Positions 23,439-31,775 of a DNA stretch of 64,000 nt are shown in pieces. Each line of letters begins with the position of its first letter. Positions within the stretch are counted from its first letter, which is position 1. This DNA comes from Aminobacter sp039907765 (GTDB lineage Bacteria; Pseudomonadota; Alphaproteobacteria; Rhizobiales; Rhizobiaceae), in assembly GCF_039907765.1 (NCBI RefSeq), contig NZ_JARDJI010000009.1, positions 62,001-126,000 of the forward strand, in the 5' to 3' direction. The position numbers and the translations under genes were made by a program. The notes beneath the pieces are model-generated. The model had not been told where the DNA came from and made no database searches. It saw nothing but the letters and a program-made list of their open reading frames with translations.

Positions 23439-26100
23439 GGACGACCTGATTGCCGTGGCGATGCCGCTTTACGGCCATGCCGCGCTGGCGCTCGAAGCGC
23501 TCGAGTCCGTTCTGGCGTCGACGACCTCCAACTGCAGGATAGCCATCGTCGTGTCCGTCGACGGCGACCCGCGGCACGAGGCGTTCGACCTGCTGCTGCT
23601 CTATGCTGCCGCCCATCCTTCGGTGCATGTGGTGTTCGGCCCGAATGCCGGGCCGGGCGGGGCTCGCAACCGCGCGATCGACTACGTGCTCGAAAACCTG
23701 CCCGAGGCTCGGGCGGTCTATTTTGTCGATGCCGACAACAGAGTTTTGCCGGGTACCATCGAGACGCTGTACCAACAGCTGCTCTCCAGCGGTTGCGGCT
23801 GGGTCTATACAAACATCGATACCTTCTCGGTGAACTGGCGCGCGCACTACGGCAATCGCTATTCACGGCTGGTTCACTGCATCACCGACAACATCTGCGA
23901 CACCGGCTCGATGATCTCCATCGATGTCTTCCAGGCGGGCGTGCGCTTCAACGATGACAGGCAGAACGGTTTCGAGGATTGGGAATTCTGGCTTTCCTGC
24001 ATTGAACAGGGTTTCGTCGGCAGCCCATCCCACGACACCACCTTCGAGTACCGGCTGCGGGCTGAAAGCCGCTTCAAGGAAGCTAATCGCGACCGGGCCA
24101 CGTCGGTAAGTTTCCTCAGGAAGCGCCACAAGGCGCTGTTCCAGCGCCCGATGCTCGTCGATTTCGAGCATGAGGAGTGTCCGCGCTATCTCTTCGTGCG
24201 GACGGAAGATGCCGCCATCTCGTTCTTCACCGATCCGACCAAGTCACCGCGGATGCTTCGCCTCGACGACATCATCCCGGATTTCTGGGCCAGCATCGGT
24301 GAGCCCGACAACGTTCATTTCCCGCCTTTCCTGATGGCCGGCAGCGGCGCGACGCTCGATCTGCTAAGGCGGTCGCGCATGCTGCCCAATGTGCTTTGCC
24401 ATCTCGAGCGTCTGAGCGAGAAGGCCAACATCGTCTTCGTCCAGCTCGGCAATGATTCCACGCAGCGCAAGGTCGAGCCGATCGTCCTGGCGTCGGGCGC
24501 GCCGCAAGTCGCGCCGGCCGATCTCATCTTCATTCCGACATCGCTTGTTCGCGACGTGATCCAGAACAACGCGATGGACTGGTTCGCCTCAATCGGCAAC
24601 CAGCAGATATGGCCCACTTCGGCCATTCTGAAGGTGCGCTTCCCGTTCCCGAGAACCTTGCCGCGTCGGTCCCTGATCACGCCCCAGCAGGTGATGATCA
24701 ACAGCATCAACGCCATCGCGACGAGCCCGCTGCGCCGGACTGCGGGCGGGCGCTGGACCTGGCGGCCGGCGCGGCTCGTGCCATTTGCGGATCTGCACAA
24801 GTCGCTGCGGAAGGAGATCGGCGGCTCGCCCGTCCTGCCGCTTGGCCACAGCGAGGCCGGCAAGCGGACGGCCGCGCTGCTGGTGCCAAATGCTTCGTTC
24901 GGCGGCGCCGAGAAGGTGATCTACGCGGCCGCGCGCGAATTGAAGAGGGCGGGATATGAGACCCACCTTTTCGTGCTTGGCACGCTGCGCATGGATGTTA
25001 TCGACGAGTTCGACGCGACCTTCGACCATATCCATTTCTGGAGCGAGGGAATTCCGGCCTGGGGCGGCTCAGGCCTATTCCTTGGCCAGGACTTCATCGC
25101 CGAGCACCATGAGGTCGACTGGGGCGGGCTGAAGGGCCAGCTCTCGGGCTTCGACCTGATCGTCAACAACCACGTGATGTCGGTCCATCCCGTGATCGCG
25201 CGGCTGCGATCGGAAGGAACGCGCACGGCCTGCTATCTGCACGTCGTCGACAACACTTCGTTCATGAGGCCCGCCGGCCAGCCCTTCGCGGCAATCGCCC
25301 ACGAACACTGCTACGACGCCTTCCTGACCTGCTCGGAGCAGCTCAAGATCTATCTGCACAGTTTCGGTGTCCCCCATGAGAAGGTCTTCGCCGTCCCCAA
25401 CGGCGCGAGCTTCTCGGTGCCGCCCAAGGCGCTAGCCGAAGTGCTGTCGGTCAGGCGGATAGAGCGGAAGGACGACCGGCTGCGGCTCCTCTATATGGGC
25501 CGGTTCGATCAGCAGAAGGGTATCGACCGCCTGGCCGCGACAATTGCGGAACTGCACGCCTCGCGCGTTCCCGTCGACATCAGGGCGATCGGCGGGGAGA
25601 TTCTCGCCGATTCCCGCGTCTCCTGGACGGAGCAGCTCAAAAGCCTCGGCGTCGACGTGCATCCGCCGGTCTTTGCCAGCAAGGACCTGATCAAGGCGCT
25701 GGGCTGGGCGGACGTACTGGTCATGCCCTCGCGCTGGGAAGGCGCCCCGTTGATGATCGCCGAAGCGCAGCAGCTCGGCTGCGTTCCCATCGCCACCGGG
25801 GTCGGCGCGGTGGACGAGCTCATCGCGCATGGCGAAGACGGCATCCTCATCAATGCCGATGTCGACTCCCAGGTGGTGCGGCAGATGGCCAGGGTCATCG
25901 AAGAGGTCGCCCACGATCGCGGCAAGCTCGCTCCGCTCATGGAAGGCTGTCTCCGGTCGGCGGCGCGCCGGTCATGGGCAGGTTCCTTCTCGGAGTTCCT
26001 CGGCTGGTGCGACGGAGCGGTGAACAATTCATCGCTGTCGCGCGCAACGGTCATGCATCGGCGCGAGACGCCGAATCCGGAGGTCGCGGCCGTAGGCTGA
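23425..26100 (+). CDS. Two-domain glycosyltransferase, GT2 fused to GT4
   Basis: An 891-residue protein with two complete glycosyltransferase modules. Residues 1-250 are a GT-A/GT2 domain: VAMPLYGHAALAL, GPGGARNRAID, the metal motif VDADN (101-105) and EDWEFWL (184-190). A linker of about 230 residues follows. Residues about 480-870 are a GT-B/GT4 domain: SFGGAEKV (491-498), YMGRFDQQKGIDRLA and EGAPLMIAE (772-780). One inverting and one retaining activity in a single chain would let it build an alternating disaccharide, which is attractive because galactoglucan is an alternating glucose-galactose polymer. That link is an inference. The start ATG has GGGGGAGG upstream. Confidence 0.88.
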   Translation: MPAGKDDLIAVAMPLYGHAALALEALESVLASTTSNCRIAIVVSVDGDPRHEAFDLLLLYAAAHPSVHVVFGPNAGPGGARNRAIDYVLENLPEARAVYFVDADNRVLPGTIETLYQQLLSSGCGWVYTNIDTFSVNWRAHYGNRYSRLVHCITDNICDTGSMISIDVFQAGVRFNDDRQNGFEDWEFWLSCIEQGFVGSPSHDTTFEYRLRAESRFKEANRDRATSVSFLRKRHKALFQRPMLVDFEHEECPRYLFVRTEDAAISFFTDPTKSPRMLRLDDIIPDFWASIGEPDNVHFPPFLMAGSGATLDLLRRSRMLPNVLCHLERLSEKANIVFVQLGNDSTQRKVEPIVLASGAPQVAPADLIFIPTSLVRDVIQNNAMDWFASIGNQQIWPTSAILKVRFPFPRTLPRRSLITPQQVMINSINAIATSPLRRTAGGRWTWRPARLVPFADLHKSLRKEIGGSPVLPLGHSEAGKRTAALLVPNASFGGAEKVIYAAARELKRAGYETHLFVLGTLRMDVIDEFDATFDHIHFWSEGIPAWGGSGLFLGQDFIAEHHEVDWGGLKGQLSGFDLIVNNHVMSVHPVIARLRSEGTRTACYLHVVDNTSFMRPAGQPFAAIAHEHCYDAFLTCSEQLKIYLHSFGVPHEKVFAVPNGASFSVPPKALAEVLSVRRIERKDDRLRLLYMGRFDQQKGIDRLAATIAELHASRVPVDIRAIGGEILADSRVSWTEQLKSLGVDVHPPVFASKDLIKALGWADVLVMPSRWEGAPLMIAEAQQLGCVPIATGVGAVDELIAHGEDGILINADVDSQVVRQMARVIEEVAHDRGKLAPLMEGCLRSAARRSWAGSFSEFLGWCDGAVNNSSLSRATVMHRRETPNPEVAAVG

Positions 26101-26140
26101 ACGATCCCGCCTGATCCAGCAAATAGAAAGGTCTAGTTGT

Positions 26141-27319
26141 ATGCGCCCAAGGATCCTCGTGACGGGCATTCCTGGTCACTACTCGCGCCTTGCGAACGGC
26201 GCCCACGGATTGTCCGTCTCCTATTCGGAGCGGCAGAAACAGCCGGAGACAAAGGACGAGTTTCTTCAGGAACTGCGCAACATCAGCAATACCGGCAACT
26301 ATCTGATCGGCGAGGGCGCCCTGCGTGCGCTCGCGCCCCATGCGAAGCAGGTCCCCTTCTGGCACCTCTACAATTGCAGCCGCAACGGGGAGGGGCTCGA
26401 CGAGTTCAATGCCAATTTCGACATCTGCGTCTTCACCTGCGCAAATCTCCTGCGCAAGGGGCTTTCGGCGGACGCGGAAGCGGAAGTGCTGGGCAAGCTC
26501 AAGATGCCGATCGTCATGCTTGGCATCGGCCTCCAGAACCGGAGGGATCTCGAAAATGCGCTGCCGGAGGGGACGAAGCGGCTCCTGAGCGTCCTCAAGG
26601 AACGGGAGCACTATTTCCTGACGCGCGGTTTTGAGACCACGGGCTTCCTGAAGGACCAGGGTTTCTCCTTCGTGCGGCCGACCGGCTGCCCGTCCGTCTA
26701 CTTCATGCCGGACAACATGCGCCGGGCGCTGAAGAAGCTCCCCAGCGTGCAGGTTGGCAAGGCGCGGACTATCTTCTCAGGCTATGTCGGCGGCAATCAC
26801 GATGCGATCCTCGACGCCAATGCGCTGAACCCGGAGGGTTCAACGCCCCAATATGTCGTGCAGGACGAATTCCTTCATTTCGACATGCGGGTGGAGCCGG
26901 ACAGCGGTGGACGCATCTACGATTCGGCCTCGGGAGCGATGATCGGCGACCTTGCCTACCCGGGCGCCGAGCGGCTGAAGACGCCGTTCGAGGTGCGCAC
27001 CTTCTTCGACACGAACCAGTGGCGGGCCTGGGCGTCCTCGATGGACTTCAATTTTGGCCGCCGTTTCCACGGCTCGATCATCGCCATGCAGGCGGCGGTG
27101 CCGAGTCTCATGGTGGCAGTGGACGACCGCATGCGCGAGATGCTGGGGTTCACCGGCCTTCCGGCCGTCGATGCGACCGATCTCGACAAGGCCGAAAACC
27201 GGGCCGAATTCGTTGCGGGTCATCTTGCCGGCCTCAACACGTCCGAACTGGTCGATCGCTATTCCGATCGCGAGCGGAATTTCCGCACGACGCTGCGCGA
27301 GATCGGCATCGGTCAGTAG
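26141..27319 (+). CDS. Polysaccharide pyruvyl transferase family protein (first of two)
   Basis: A 392-residue GT-B-like enzyme of the PS_pyruv_trans family (PF04230), which moves pyruvate from phosphoenolpyruvate to a sugar to make a ketal. Typical features are the start RILVTGIPG, IGEGAL in the first domain and the C-terminal RRFHGSIIAMQAAVP with VDDRMREML (about 305-340). S. meliloti galactoglucan carries 4,6-O-pyruvyl galactose, so such an enzyme is expected in this locus. It follows the GT2-GT4 gene by 40 bp. A close paralogue starts 45 bp after its stop codon. Family members can also be non-canonical glycan modifiers, so the exact reaction is not certain. Confidence 0.85.
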   Translation: MRPRILVTGIPGHYSRLANGAHGLSVSYSERQKQPETKDEFLQELRNISNTGNYLIGEGALRALAPHAKQVPFWHLYNCSRNGEGLDEFNANFDICVFTCANLLRKGLSADAEAEVLGKLKMPIVMLGIGLQNRRDLENALPEGTKRLLSVLKEREHYFLTRGFETTGFLKDQGFSFVRPTGCPSVYFMPDNMRRALKKLPSVQVGKARTIFSGYVGGNHDAILDANALNPEGSTPQYVVQDEFLHFDMRVEPDSGGRIYDSASGAMIGDLAYPGAERLKTPFEVRTFFDTNQWRAWASSMDFNFGRRFHGSIIAMQAAVPSLMVAVDDRMREMLGFTGLPAVDATDLDKAENRAEFVAGHLAGLNTSELVDRYSDRERNFRTTLREIGIGQ

Positions 27320-27364
27320 CGCACCGCGAGAATCCAGGCCTCAGCCACAATTTCAGGGAACATC

Positions 27365-28537
27365 ATGCGCATCCTGCTAACGGGAATCCCATCATATCTG
27401 CAGCGAACCGTGTCGAGCGTATCTGGGGCGGAGGTTCGTCACAGGCCCTATTTCGACGACATCAGAACCAAGTCGGAGCTGATTGAGCAGGTCAGGAAGA
27501 TTGCCAATACCGGCAACTACCTGATCGGCGAGGGCGCGGGCTACAGCCTGAAGGCGCATGACGTCACCTACGTGCCGTTCTGGCACCTTGCCCGCAGCTG
27601 CGGGTCGGAAGACGTCTACGATCGCCTCAACCAGGAGTTCGACATTTGCGTCTTCGCCTCGGCCAATCTCCTGCGGCCCGGATACTCCGCGGATCTCGAG
27701 GCGGAAGTGTTCGAGAAGCTGAAGATGCCGGTCGTGGTCATGGGCATCGGCATCCAGCGCAAGGAAGGCCTCAAGGACAGCCTGCCTGCCGGCACCCAGA
27801 AATTCCTCGATGTCCTCAAACGCAAGGAAAGCTTCTTCCTCACGCGCGGCTACTTCACCGCCGAGTTCCTGAGGGAGCAGGGCATGAAGTTCGTGAAGCC
27901 GACGGGCTGTCCGTCGCTCTATTTCTCCCCGGCGGGGATGGAGCGCTCCCTCGCCGCCCTCGCCAACCCCGACCTCGCGCAGGCGCAGAAGATCGCCTTC
28001 GGCGGGTATCTCGGCAGCGTGGCCGACACGATCGTCGACGCCCATGCGCTGCTGAAGCCCACGAGCGTCGCAAGCTATGTCGTGCAGGACGAGGTGGTTG
28101 CCTACAATCTGTCCTTGCCCGTCGACGATGACACCCATGTCTATGACCGGGCCAGCGGTCGGATCACCGGCGCGACCTCCTACAAGCATTCCGAAAAGTG
28201 GCAGCGGCAGCATGAACTCATGGTGTTTTTCGACACCAATCAGTGGCGTAGCTGGATCGCCTCGCGCGACCTCTGTTTTGGCCGCCGTTTCCATGGCTGC
28301 ATCATCGGCATGCAGGCCGGCGTGCCGGCCCTGATGATCGCCGTCGATGACCGCATGCGCGAGATGCTGGAATTCATCGGCTTCCCCTACATCGAGGCGG
28401 CTACGTGGAATCGCGAGGCCGACAAGAAGAGCTATCTCGCCAACTTCCTCGCCAAGATCGACACTCAGGCCGTCATCGACCGATATCGGGCTTGCGAAGC
28501 CAATTTCCGCGGCGCTCTCGCCCATGTCGGCCTCTAG
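27365..28537 (+). CDS. Polysaccharide pyruvyl transferase family protein (second of two)
   Basis: A 390-residue paralogue of the preceding gene; long stretches align without gaps (IANTGNYLIGEGAG, PTGCPSLYF, GRRFHGCIIGMQAGVP, VDDRMREMLEF). It should also attach pyruvate ketals to the exopolysaccharide, perhaps on another sugar or as the partner of a heteromer. The spacing of 45 bp and shared orientation suggest cotranscription. Its TAG stop codon is part of the CTAGAGC end of a palindromic repeat element, so the element inserted exactly at the gene end. Two different substrates or a recent tandem duplication with redundancy are both possible. Confidence 0.85.
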   Translation: MRILLTGIPSYLQRTVSSVSGAEVRHRPYFDDIRTKSELIEQVRKIANTGNYLIGEGAGYSLKAHDVTYVPFWHLARSCGSEDVYDRLNQEFDICVFASANLLRPGYSADLEAEVFEKLKMPVVVMGIGIQRKEGLKDSLPAGTQKFLDVLKRKESFFLTRGYFTAEFLREQGMKFVKPTGCPSLYFSPAGMERSLAALANPDLAQAQKIAFGGYLGSVADTIVDAHALLKPTSVASYVVQDEVVAYNLSLPVDDDTHVYDRASGRITGATSYKHSEKWQRQHELMVFFDTNQWRSWIASRDLCFGRRFHGCIIGMQAGVPALMIAVDDRMREMLEFIGFPYIEAATWNREADKKSYLANFLAKIDTQAVIDRYRACEANFRGALAHVGL

Positions 28538-28639
28538 AGCATTTTGCAGCCCGACGGGATCGTCTGGCGTTGCACAAATGCGACTACGAAAACCCGTAGA
28601 GCGGTGGAATTGCATTCGTCAGAATGCCCCCCGCTCTAG
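28534..28639. repeat. Rhizobial-type intergenic mosaic palindromic element
   Basis: A 106-bp element bounded by CTAGAGC (28534-28540) and GCTCTAG (28633-28639). The right part folds into a two-step hairpin: TAGAGCGG (28597-28604) pairs with CCGCTCTA (28631-28638), and inside it GCATTC pairs with GAATGC. The left part (TTTTGCAGCC...TGCACAAATG) is a second imperfect hairpin. I recognise the style from Mesorhizobium/Rhizobium intergenic repeats; other copies should occur in the genome. It includes the stop of the upstream gene and the start codon of the downstream one. Confidence 0.6.
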
Positions 28640-29831
28640 CTTTGCAATCGGCAGGGCAAGGCCAGGCCGGCTTTTGACAGGCATCTTGTTGCTGGCGTCC
28701 TTGGCCGTTGCCCAGGTGCCGGTTGCCGATGCCGGCCAGGCGGAGGATGTCCGCATAGGCGTCAACCGACTGAACCTCGCCTGGCTCTCCCGCAGCGATC
28801 AGGAAAGGGTTCTGGGCGAGATCGCGGCGAACGGCGTCACCCACGCCCGGCTTTCGCTGTCGCGACCGGTCGACAGGAGCATCGACGCGCTCGAGATCGC
28901 AAACCGCCTGGGCATTCGAATCCTTCTCGAAGTCCAACTCACGAACAAGAGCTATTTTCCCGAGACGGCTCGCCCCCGAACCGGTTTCGGCCGCATCTGG
29001 GACATCCATCGGCTCTCGGCTCTCGATCTCGACCTCTACCGCACGGGACTGCGCGGGGCGCTTCGGCGCATCGACGCCCTGGGCATCCGCTTGGAGGCGA
29101 TCGAGCCCGGGAACGAGATCAACCTCGGCGCCTACAACGGGGACCTTCTTGTCTATCCACGAGCCGGCGACCGGACCCCGCGCGGCATCGCCGACCTTGC
29201 AGACAGGGCGGCCTTCGAGCGCGGGCTCGACAACTATCTGGAGGCCGTCAGGATCACCGGCGAGGAAGTGCGGGGCACCGTTCACAGCCGCGACGCGATC
29301 ATCGTTTCGGCCGGCCTTTCCGACCTCACTGCCGGCGAGGCGGACAAGAGGGGCATGGAGCGGCTCGACCCGGGCGAGGTCATTGCCCTGCTGCGCGAAA
29401 GGGGCATCGACAGCTTCGTCGATGCCTACGGCATTCATGTCTACCCAGGGCAGAAATCGGCGTCGGTCCTCGCCGATCGGGTGAAGGGCCTGCTCGATTT
29501 CTGCCAGCCGTCCGATGCCGGCAAGCCGTGCTGGGTGACCGAATGGGGGATCGCCAACACGGCGCGCGCCTGCCCCGTCGACGATCGAAGACGGGAAGGC
29601 GCGGTGCGCGCCATGCGTGCAGTCTTCGAACAGCTGGTCGATGCTGGGCGGCTGACTGCGGCCTTCTACTACGACTGGGACACCGAGCCGTCATACAGCC
29701 TTTGGCGTTGCGGGCGATTGAGCCCCGCCGGCGCGATCGCCATCGAGCCAACCGGAACCGATGCGGCGCCGGCCAACGATGCGATGCTCCATCCAGCGCC
29801 TGCGGCGGGAGCTGTTCCAATGTCGCCCTGA
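28578..29831 (+). CDS. Secreted glycoside hydrolase, clan A TIM barrel
   Basis: A 417-residue protein with a hydrophobic signal segment (TGILLLASLAVAQVPVADAG, about 34-53) and a TIM-barrel with the two clan GH-A glutamates: acid/base E180 in EPGNEIN and probable nucleophile E322 in VTEWG. The barrel strands RIGVNRLNLAW, ARLSLSRP and DAYGIHVYPG are visible. It resembles GH39/GH5-like hydrolases of bacterial exopolysaccharide loci, which trim or release polymer in the periplasm. The ATG at 28578 lies inside the palindromic repeat and gives an unusually long n-region. A TTG at 28674 would start directly at the hydrophobic segment, so the true start is open. Confidence 0.75.
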   Translation: MRLRKPVERWNCIRQNAPRSSFAIGRARPGRLLTGILLLASLAVAQVPVADAGQAEDVRIGVNRLNLAWLSRSDQERVLGEIAANGVTHARLSLSRPVDRSIDALEIANRLGIRILLEVQLTNKSYFPETARPRTGFGRIWDIHRLSALDLDLYRTGLRGALRRIDALGIRLEAIEPGNEINLGAYNGDLLVYPRAGDRTPRGIADLADRAAFERGLDNYLEAVRITGEEVRGTVHSRDAIIVSAGLSDLTAGEADKRGMERLDPGEVIALLRERGIDSFVDAYGIHVYPGQKSASVLADRVKGLLDFCQPSDAGKPCWVTEWGIANTARACPVDDRRREGAVRAMRAVFEQLVDAGRLTAAFYYDWDTEPSYSLWRCGRLSPAGAIAIEPTGTDAAPANDAMLHPAPAAGAVPMSP

Positions 29832-29885
29832 GCGAAGTTCCGGAATTGTAGCGCGCAATATGGTCGAGCGGCGAACTATATTGTC

Positions 29886-30854
29886 ATGATCCTGCCGTTT
29901 CATGGAAAATTCGGCGTGCTTGTTTATTCAGACGATTACCTGGAGGTAATTCATCGCCCGGCATCGTCGTCTTGCATTCTCGTGACTTTCAACGAGATGG
30001 AAATGCAGGCAAACGGCAGCCGCTTCTGGGGGCAGCGGTTCTGCGAGAAGGCCGATTTTGCTGCGCTCGGCTTCATCAGCCGGCGCCCCAACTGGTTTCC
30101 GGCGGCGAGCATTGAGAAGGCCGCCGCCGCGACCGCCGCGATCCTGCGCCAAGCTTCCGAGCGTATCCTCTATGGTCACTCCCAGGGTGGCTACGCGGCG
30201 CTCCGCTACCGCCTGCTCCTCAACGCCGATGTTGCCATCGCCTTTTGCCCGCAATTGTCCATCGACCCTGCGGCAGTCCCCTTCGACGGCCGATTCACTC
30301 GTCATTTTGCTCCCGCCCTGCATGCCGACATGGAGATCATGCCCGAGCATGCGGCCGGCCGCGCCTATGTCTTCTATGACCCGTTCCATGCCGTCGATCG
30401 CATGCATGCGGAATGGATTGCGGAAAAGCAGAGGGAAACGCGTCTCCTTCCCGTCCACATGACTGGACACGGCACGGTCCGCGCCTTCGCCGGTACCGCT
30501 CGCGGACTGGCGCTTATCGAATCCTGCCGCGCCGATGATGTGCCCGGACTGCGTGCGCTTGCCCGTTCGGTCCGGACCGGGGCGGCGATGCGACCCTACC
30601 AGGTCGCACTCACCGCAATCGCGCGCCATCCCGCCTGGGCCGACCGGCTCAGCGCGCGCTTTGGCAATGGCTTTTCGTCAGTCGAACGGGTCAACTTCCT
30701 CTACCACCGGGCCAACCGCCACATTCGCGATGGCGAACTCGCGACCGCGCGCGACCTGCTTGTCGAAGCGATGGCCCTTCAGCCGAACAATTTGGGTCCT
30801 GCCCGGCGCCTGCAGGAACTTGACGCGCGTATCGTCCGCACGAGCCGGACATAA
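29886..30854 (+). CDS. Alpha/beta-hydrolase-like protein with C-terminal helical repeat
   Basis: A 322-residue cytosolic protein. The nucleophile elbow GHSQGGYAAL places Ser at about residue 99. A later TGHGTVR supplies a possible catalytic His, and DPFHAVDR a possible Asp. The last 60 residues (YHRANRHIRDGELATARDLLVEA) look like a TPR-type helical pair. Similar single-domain hydrolases occur at the ends of rhizobial surface polysaccharide clusters, where they may remove acyl groups. It begins 54 bp after the glycoside hydrolase gene on the same strand and is probably the last gene of the polysaccharide operon. The substrate is unknown, and a non-hydrolytic role cannot be excluded. Confidence 0.6.
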   Translation: MILPFHGKFGVLVYSDDYLEVIHRPASSSCILVTFNEMEMQANGSRFWGQRFCEKADFAALGFISRRPNWFPAASIEKAAAATAAILRQASERILYGHSQGGYAALRYRLLLNADVAIAFCPQLSIDPAAVPFDGRFTRHFAPALHADMEIMPEHAAGRAYVFYDPFHAVDRMHAEWIAEKQRETRLLPVHMTGHGTVRAFAGTARGLALIESCRADDVPGLRALARSVRTGAAMRPYQVALTAIARHPAWADRLSARFGNGFSSVERVNFLYHRANRHIRDGELATARDLLVEAMALQPNNLGPARRLQELDARIVRTSRT

Positions 30855-30925
30855 GTCCTGATCCGGCGGCGGTAGCCGACAGGTGCGAGCGGGGTTTGGG
30901 CACCCGAGCGATAACTGGCCGTCCC

Positions 30926-31591
30926 TTACTTGCCTTCGAAGAAGTTGGTAATCACGGCTTCCAGCTTTTCGATGAGTTGATGGTTGTGGCTGCTTCCGGC
31001 CCAAATCAGTGCATTTATTCTCATTTCCTTGTTGAGGAAATTGAGTTTCCCGGAATCCAGAAGGAAGTCTGCGATCTCGTGGTGCTGCCCTTTGATGGCC
31101 TCGATGAGGGCGTTGTTTCTACCCGTCTTATCCATCAAATTTGCGTCGGCACCTCGGGCTAGAAGCATCTCGACGACATCCAAATGTCCGTTTTTTGCGG
31201 CTTCGATAAGTGCCGTCCTTCCGTAATATTCGGCTCGCGCATTTATATCTATGTCCCTATGCTTCAAGAGGGCAGAGATACACGCGCTGTGTCCCTTGGC
31301 CGAAGCAAGGCTTAGCGGCGTACTCTTCCATCTATTTCTAGAATTCACGTCGATTTCCGGATGTCCGAGCAGCGTTTCGACCACTGCCGTGCGGGCATTG
31401 AGGGCTGCAAGGTGAAGTGCGCACCAGCCGTCGCCATCGGTCTCGTTGACGTGCGCGCCAGCCGCCACTTCCGTCCGAACGGCTTCCACGTCGCCTTTCT
31501 CTGCAGCGGCCAGCAGGTTCGACCAACCCCTGTCCGCTTCGGCTCCCAAGCTGTTGGCCAAGGCAGTTGCCTCCCAGACACGCTCAGCCAC
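30926..31591 (-). CDS. Ankyrin-repeat protein
   Basis: A 221-residue protein made almost entirely of ankyrin repeats. Units such as DGWCALHLAALNARTAVVE, KSTPLSLASAKGHSACIS, GRTALIEAAKNGHLDVVE and GRNNALIEAIKGQHHEIA show the TPLHxAxxxGHxxxV pattern. About five repeats are visible from residue 22 to 200. No signal peptide or enzymatic domain is present; it should act by protein-protein binding. The start is GTG at 31591 with GGAAG upstream. It is convergent with the hydrolase gene and isolated from both large regions, and its base composition is lower in GC than its neighbours. The partner is unknown. Confidence 0.8.
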   Translation of the reverse strand: MAERVWEATALANSLGAEADRGWSNLLAAAEKGDVEAVRTEVAAGAHVNETDGDGWCALHLAALNARTAVVETLLGHPEIDVNSRNRWKSTPLSLASAKGHSACISALLKHRDIDINARAEYYGRTALIEAAKNGHLDVVEMLLARGADANLMDKTGRNNALIEAIKGQHHEIADFLLDSGKLNFLNKEMRINALIWAGSSHNHQLIEKLEAVITNFFEGK

Positions 31592-31654
31592 AGTAGCATG
31601 ATTTCTTCCGGTCGGCGCGAAGGCGATCGTTGGTATTGGAAGACCTGTCGCGCA

Positions 31655-31675
31655 AGGCTCGTTGACAACGAGCCT
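31655..31675. promoter_or_regulatory. Perfect inverted repeat AGGCTCGTT-N3-AACGAGCCT
   Basis: Nine-base arms separated by GAC. It lies 64-84 bp upstream of the ankyrin gene start on the minus strand and about 270 bp before the transporter gene. The symmetry and short spacer suit a dimeric repressor site; no T-run follows, so a terminator is less likely. Confidence 0.45.
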
Positions 31676-31750
31676 GGTTCACGCCTTTAATGGCCACGTG
31701 AGTATAAGCGCACCAATCTCTGCACGGGGAACAGCGGGGAGATAATTGCT

Positions 31751-31775
31751 CACTCATTGGGCGTGCCAATGAGTG
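31751..31775. promoter_or_regulatory. Perfect inverted repeat CACTCATTGG-N5-CCAATGAGTG
   Basis: Ten-base arms with a 5-nt spacer, about 170 bp upstream of the substrate-binding protein gene. It may be an operator for the ABC operon or a hairpin in a leader. The regulator is not evident; no regulatory gene adjoins this operon. Confidence 0.45.
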
